Translations under genes and position numbers: made by a program
Notes under the pieces: model-generated
Told to the model about the DNA's origin: nothing
Database searches by the model: none
The model's input: the letters and a program-made list of their open reading frames with translations, nothing else
DNA from: Lysobacterales bacterium
GTDB lineage: Bacteria; Pseudomonadota; Gammaproteobacteria; Xanthomonadales; SZUA-36
Reading direction: 5' to 3'
NCBI GenBank assembly: GCA_014238945.1
Contig: JABAAB010000046.1
Location: 108,300 to 172,299, forward strand
Length of the DNA stretch: 64,000 nt
Shown: one piece after another, positions 59,363 to 64,000 of the stretch
How the letters are laid out: every line of letters starts with the position of its first letter
How positions within the stretch are numbered: the first letter of the stretch is position 1

Positions 59363-60896
59363 TACGATCATTATCGGTGGCGGCCACAACGGCCTGGTGT
59401 GCGCGGCTTACCTGGCAAAAGCGGGTCACAAGGTGACCGTATTGGAAGCCAGGGACAAGGTGGGTGGTGCTGCTGTTACACGCGAGTTTGCACCAGGTTT
59501 CAAAGTTTCGGCGTGTGCACACCTGCTCTATTTGCTCGATGAAGGAATCCAGAAGGAACTGGCCCTGGCAAGTCACGGACTGAGCATGGCTGCGACGGAT
59601 TTGGCAACCATGGCCATGGACGAACAAGGACAACACATTCGTATTTCCGGCGCCAGAATTGAAGGTGCCAATGTCACAGATGCCGATCAGGCTGCCATGA
59701 CCGAATACCACCGGTACATGTCACGATTTGCTGCAGTTCTGGGTGGATTGAACAACCGCGTGCCCCCCCGACTGGGCACCTCGACTGGTAAAGACCTGCG
59801 GTCACTGGCCAGGCTGGGCTGGAATATCCGAAAAATGGGCAAGCACGATATGCGGGATTTCCTGCGTATCACCGGTATCAATGTCTACGACGTGTTACAG
59901 GAAGAATTTGACAACGAACTACTCAAGGGTGCACTCAGTGTCGACGGTGTTTTGGGTTCCTTTCTCGGCACCCGCTCCAACAACAGCGTGTTCTGTGCAC
60001 TGCATCGGATGAGCCAGGGGGGCCGCTATTCCCTGCCCGAAGGTGGAATGGGAGCCGTTAGCAATGCCATCGCCGCCGCAGCAACCCAATACGGTGCGGA
60101 AATCCGGACATCGAGCCCGGTTAAGCGCCTGCTGCTGGATTTCGACCAGGTCAGCGGTGTTGAACTGGAAAATGGTGAACAGCTGATGGCGAAGACGGTC
60201 GTTTCCAGTGCCGATCCGAAAACCACTTTTAACCAACTGCTCGGCCCGCAACACCTGGAGGCTGGGTTTGCCAACAAGATCAAGCACCTGCGCTCAAGAG
60301 GCTGTGTTGCCAAGTTGCACCTGGCACTGGATTCATTGCCGGTGTTCACCGGTCTGGGTGAGACCCAATCCGGAAACCGGCTGCTGATTGCACCATCGAT
60401 GAATTATGTTGAACGTGCATTCAACCATGCCAAGTATGGAGAATATTCAGAACATCCGGTGATCGAGATCACACTGCCATCGATACACGACGATTCCGTG
60501 GCACCGCAAGGGCAGCACGTGCTTTCAGCCAATGTGCAATGGGCACCCACGGATCTGAAAATGGGCTGGGCCGAGGCCAAACACGGTTTCACTGAGGCCG
60601 TCATTGATGTCATCGCCCGCTATGCGCCTGACATCCGCTCCTCCATCCTGCACACCGAGATGCTGACCCCGGAGGACATTGAGCAACAGTTCCTCATTGG
60701 TGGAGGACACTGGCACCATGTAGAACTCGCCATGGACCAGTTCCTGATGATGCGACCGGTTCCGGGTGCTGCACAGTACGCCAGCCCGGTCGATGGTCTG
60801 TGGTTGTGTGGTGCAGGTTCCCACCCCGGCGGCGGGGTCATGGGATGCGCAGGGCGCAATGCCGCCAACGCCATACTCAAAACGAACAGAGGGTAG
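59355..60896 (+). CDS. FAD-dependent oxidoreductase, phytoene desaturase/PYROXD2-like (copy 2)
   Basis: MTDTIIIGGGHNGLVCAAYLAKAGHKVTVLEARDKVGGAAVTREFAPGFKVSACAHLLYLL; C-terminal GLWLCGAGSHPGGGVMGCAGRNAANAIL; overlaps copy 1 stop by 8 bp. Confidence 0.9.
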   Translation: MTDTIIIGGGHNGLVCAAYLAKAGHKVTVLEARDKVGGAAVTREFAPGFKVSACAHLLYLLDEGIQKELALASHGLSMAATDLATMAMDEQGQHIRISGARIEGANVTDADQAAMTEYHRYMSRFAAVLGGLNNRVPPRLGTSTGKDLRSLARLGWNIRKMGKHDMRDFLRITGINVYDVLQEEFDNELLKGALSVDGVLGSFLGTRSNNSVFCALHRMSQGGRYSLPEGGMGAVSNAIAAAATQYGAEIRTSSPVKRLLLDFDQVSGVELENGEQLMAKTVVSSADPKTTFNQLLGPQHLEAGFANKIKHLRSRGCVAKLHLALDSLPVFTGLGETQSGNRLLIAPSMNYVERAFNHAKYGEYSEHPVIEITLPSIHDDSVAPQGQHVLSANVQWAPTDLKMGWAEAKHGFTEAVIDVIARYAPDIRSSILHTEMLTPEDIEQQFLIGGGHWHHVELAMDQFLMMRPVPGAAQYASPVDGLWLCGAGSHPGGGVMGCAGRNAANAILKTNRG

Positions 60897-60900
60897 CAGC

Positions 60901-62106
60901 ATGAGAACCGTACGATTTGATTCCCGTGACCACTACAGGAACAAGGTTTACCCCAGCCCGTTTCATTCGAGGCAAAAAGAACTTAATGGGCTGAAGGAAT
61001 GGTCCCGTTGGTTTGATTACCTGTCGGTACCTGCATATACCTGCCCGACAATGGAGTATTTCTCTGGCCGCAACACCTGTGGCGTGTTTGACATAACACC
61101 AATGGTAAAGCACCTGGTCAGTGGCCCCGATGCGCTGGCCTATATGAACAGGCTGGTTACCCGTGATGTCGCCAAGATCAAACCGGGACGGGTTGGTTAC
61201 GCGGTCTGGTGCACCGACGAGGGTCAGGTCATCGACGACGGCACCATCTTCCACCTGCGCGAGGGCGTATATCGTCTGTGCTCGCAGGAACATCAGATCG
61301 ACTGGATGATGATCAATGCCAACGGCTTCGATGTAAATATCATCGAGGACACCCACGATGTGGCGGGACTGGCCCTGCAGGGCCCTACATCCTGTGCGAC
61401 CCTGAAACGTATGGGGCTGACAGGTATCGAAGATCTTACCCCCTTTGGACTGCGCTACTTTGACCTCGACGGCATAGAGTTGATGGTTTCGCGTACCGGT
61501 TATACCGGTGATCTCGGTTATGAACTGTGGATTGACGCAGGTTATGCCGAGTTGTTGTGGGACCGTGTGTTTGCTGCCGGTGAGTTACATCAAATCCAGC
61601 CGATGGGTTCCGATGCACTTGAGATGTTGCGTATTGAAGCCGGCTTTATACTTGCCGGTGCTGATTTTATGCCCGCCCAGCATACCGTACGCCCCACCCA
61701 TACAAGATCTCCCTTCGAACTGGGCCTGGGTTGGCTGGTGGATTTTAAAAAACCGGTTTTCAATGGACGTCGCGCCCTGCTGGCTGAGAAGGAAAACGGG
61801 TCACGCTACGCCCTGGTAAAACTGGATATCGAGGGTAACAAACCGGCGGATAGTTCCTATGTGTATTCCAGTACCAATAAAAACATCGGCTGGATCACCT
61901 CGGCCATGTGGTCTCCTTCGGCCAAGAAGAACATAGCACTGGCAACGGTTGAGACACCACATGGTGCAGTCGGGGAAGAGATGCTGGTTGAAATTTATTA
62001 CCAGCGTGAACTCAAGTGGAGTCGGGTGAAAGCAAAGGCAAGAGTGGTCAAGGACGCTTTCTTTGACCCGCCACGACGCCGCCAGACGCCACCGGCCGAC
62101 TGGTAA
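60901..62106 (+). CDS. GcvT-fold aminomethyltransferase family protein
   Basis: CPTMEYFSGRNTCGVFDITPMVKHLVSGPDALAYMNRLVTRDVAKIKPGRVGYAVWCTDEGQVIDDGTIFHL...MVSRTGYTGDLGYELWI...MGSDALEMLRIEAGF. Start at ATG 60901. Confidence 0.9.
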   Translation: MRTVRFDSRDHYRNKVYPSPFHSRQKELNGLKEWSRWFDYLSVPAYTCPTMEYFSGRNTCGVFDITPMVKHLVSGPDALAYMNRLVTRDVAKIKPGRVGYAVWCTDEGQVIDDGTIFHLREGVYRLCSQEHQIDWMMINANGFDVNIIEDTHDVAGLALQGPTSCATLKRMGLTGIEDLTPFGLRYFDLDGIELMVSRTGYTGDLGYELWIDAGYAELLWDRVFAAGELHQIQPMGSDALEMLRIEAGFILAGADFMPAQHTVRPTHTRSPFELGLGWLVDFKKPVFNGRRALLAEKENGSRYALVKLDIEGNKPADSSYVYSSTNKNIGWITSAMWSPSAKKNIALATVETPHGAVGEEMLVEIYYQRELKWSRVKAKARVVKDAFFDPPRRRQTPPADW

Positions 62107-62123
62107 GCCTGCTCGGGTAATCC

Positions 62124-64000
62124 ATGGCGCACAAACTCGATCCCCTGCTGCGCCCACGCTCGATCGCGGTTCTGGGTGCCACAGAACGATCCGGCTCCGT
62201 GGGGCGGCGCACGGTACATAACCTGCTGGCCGGTGGTTTTGACGGCAAAATATACCCGATCAACCCGGGTCGCGATGCCGTGTTGGGTCTGACCTGTTAT
62301 GCTGATTTCAAGGCCTTGCCAGAAACCGTTGAGCACGTCATTTTTGTCGTCAATGACTACCGGATTGAAGCCGCTCTGCAACAGGCCATTGCCCACGGTG
62401 CGCAAGCCGCAACCATCATGTCACAGCTGATTATCGAGGATGACTCAGTTCCACTGCTGACTGAACGTGTCACCCGCATGGTCCGGGAATCCGGCTTGCT
62501 GGTGTGTGGGCCCAACTGCATGGGATTCTACAATTGCCATGACGGTGTCTGGGTCTGTGGATTCGATACCCGGGAAAACCATGTCCGGGGTGGCAATGTA
62601 ACCCTGATCAGCCATTCAGGATCCGGTATGTCCGGTATCGTGGACTGCGAGGAGCGCATCAATTTCAATCTCGCCGTATCCACCGGGCAGGAACTGTGTG
62701 TCACCATGAGTGACTACATGGACTTCGCCATCGAAAGCCACCGGCCCCGGGCTATCGGCCTGTTCATGGAAACGGTGCGTGATCCGGAGGCCATGACCTC
62801 CGTTTTGGACAAAGCCCGAACACGCAAGATCCCGGTGGTCGCCATCAAGGTCGGGCGAACCGAATTGTCCGCCCGCCTGGCCGTCTCTCATTCGGGTGCG
62901 ATGGCGGGCGAAGACGCCGCCTACCAGGCACTGTTCGATCGCTACGGTGTGCAACGTGTCGATGACATGGACGAGTTCACGACCGCACTGATCATGTTTG
63001 CCCAACCCCACCCCGTCGCTGATGGTGGTCTTGTTGGTCTGCATGATTCCGGTGGTGAACGACAATTGCACATCGACCTGGCGCACCAGATGAATGTCCC
63101 GTTTGCGAGGATCAACCCGCAAACTACAAACCGTTTGAAATCTCTGCTGGACCCGGGTCTGCCAGCAGTGAACCCTCTGGATGCCTGGGGTGCCGGCGGA
63201 GCCGACTACAACCAGATCATGGAGAAATGCCTGACTACAATGCTGCAGGATCCGGATGCCGCCTTTGGCGTGGTGGTACATGACCGGGCACCCCAGAGCG
63301 GTATCTATCCCGAATACGTCAATTATATGCGCCGGGCTCATTCTGTAACCGGGAAACCCGTTTTCCTGGTTGCCAACCGGCAGGGAACCGGGTCGGATCC
63401 GTTGGTTGTCAAGACCACCCATGAAGGATTTCCTGTTGTTGACGGTCTGCGTTCATTTCTGGTCGGTGCGAGGTGTCTGCTCAATTACCACGAGTTTTGT
63501 AATCGCCCACCCATGGAACTGTCCAGCTTAAGTATTGACCTTGCAGTACAAACCCGTGAGCTTCTCACTAGCGGCGTCACCCTGGATGAGACAGACTCGT
63601 CTCAGCTGTTGCGCGACTGCGGTCTGCCGGTCAATCCTGCCATCAGGGTCGACAACCAGGCTGCCGTCATTAAGGCCGCAGCGAACCTGGGTTACCCGGT
63701 GGTACTGAAAACCGCCGAGCCTGGAATTTCGCACAAAACCGATCAACAGGGGGTCTGTCTGGATATCAGGAATAAGGATCAACTCTCAGATGCCTATCGT
63801 GACCTGTCGAACCGACTCGGCCCAACGGTCATGGTCGCACCCAGTATTGATTTGCAGGCAGTGGAAATGGTATTGGGGATGGTGCAGGATCAGCAATTCG
63901 GCCCGTTGATCATGCTGGGTTTTGGCGGAGTCAGGGTGGAAGCCATCAAGGACGTTGTATTTGTCCTGCCGCCATTTGATGTCACGACCGCACACCGATT
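62124..64000 (+). CDS. Acyl-CoA synthetase (NDP-forming)/acetate-CoA ligase family, 3' truncated by window edge
   Basis: Translated from ATG 62124: MAHKLDPLLRPRSIAVLGATERSGSVGRRTVHNLLAGGFDGKIYPINPG...GPNCMGFYN...VTLISHSGSGMSG...VAVSHSGAMAGEDAAYQALFDRYGV; ATP-grasp part starts near the window end (LGYPVVLKTAEPGISHKTDQQGV). Confidence 0.9.
   Translation, partial: MAHKLDPLLRPRSIAVLGATERSGSVGRRTVHNLLAGGFDGKIYPINPGRDAVLGLTCYADFKALPETVEHVIFVVNDYRIEAALQQAIAHGAQAATIMSQLIIEDDSVPLLTERVTRMVRESGLLVCGPNCMGFYNCHDGVWVCGFDTRENHVRGGNVTLISHSGSGMSGIVDCEERINFNLAVSTGQELCVTMSDYMDFAIESHRPRAIGLFMETVRDPEAMTSVLDKARTRKIPVVAIKVGRTELSARLAVSHSGAMAGEDAAYQALFDRYGVQRVDDMDEFTTALIMFAQPHPVADGGLVGLHDSGGERQLHIDLAHQMNVPFARINPQTTNRLKSLLDPGLPAVNPLDAWGAGGADYNQIMEKCLTTMLQDPDAAFGVVVHDRAPQSGIYPEYVNYMRRAHSVTGKPVFLVANRQGTGSDPLVVKTTHEGFPVVDGLRSFLVGARCLLNYHEFCNRPPMELSSLSIDLAVQTRELLTSGVTLDETDSSQLLRDCGLPVNPAIRVDNQAAVIKAAANLGYPVVLKTAEPGISHKTDQQGVCLDIRNKDQLSDAYRDLSNRLGPTVMVAPSIDLQAVEMVLGMVQDQQFGPLIMLGFGGVRVEAIKDVVFVLPPFDVTTAHR

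Noticed and set aside
1-64000. CRISPR arrays, tRNA/rRNA genes, prophage or transposase genes, known defence systems
   Set aside because: Looked for by eye in intergenic gaps and the ORF list; none supported. A tRNAscan/Infernal run would be needed to exclude small RNAs firmly.

Overview
The window is a gene-dense bacterial chromosome segment, probably gammaproteobacterial judging from gene order and protein families. No rRNA, tRNA, CRISPR array, transposase, integrase or phage gene was recognised.

Main blocks:
(1) 1-8 kb: truncated D-aminoacylase-like amidohydrolase, ETF-ubiquinone oxidoreductase, etfB/etfA, acetoacetyl-CoA synthetase, and a secreted NHL-repeat protein.
(2) 8-15.7 kb: PLP-dependent cystathionine beta-synthase with CBS domains, a YdcH-like protein, a DUF4398/OmpA pair, maleylacetoacetate isomerase and fumarylacetoacetase, a beta-propeller protein, and a PLDc_N/TPR protein.
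(3) 16-31.3 kb: the conserved run rpsB-tsf-pyrH-frr-uppS-cdsA-dxr-rseP-bamA-skp-lpxD-fabZ-lpxA-lpxB-rnhB.
(4) 31-48 kb: accessory genes, including a TlpA-like thioredoxin, YihY, ArsC-like, a 1003-aa exported orphan, acyl-CoA synthetase, GMC oxidoreductase, sulfotransferase and DUF445.
(5) 48-54 kb: a translationally coupled polyamine-type set (aminotransferase, agmatinase, PuuD-like amidase, unknown membrane protein) with a divergent cupin and aldehyde dehydrogenase.
(6) 54-64 kb: a TetR-controlled catabolic cluster (Rieske oxygenase, acyl-CoA dehydrogenase, two PYROXD2/CrtI-like flavoproteins, GcvT-fold protein, NDP-forming acyl-CoA synthetase).

The most notable observations are the cluster at 54-64 kb with its palindromic operator and an apparent aminotransferase remnant, a head-to-head junction of two truncated genes at about 37.85 kb, a multiply frameshifted MmcQ/YjbR gene, and a ribosomal protein S2 with a roughly 185-residue acidic and histone-H1-like tail. 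All family calls come from reading the translated sequences; no database search was run.
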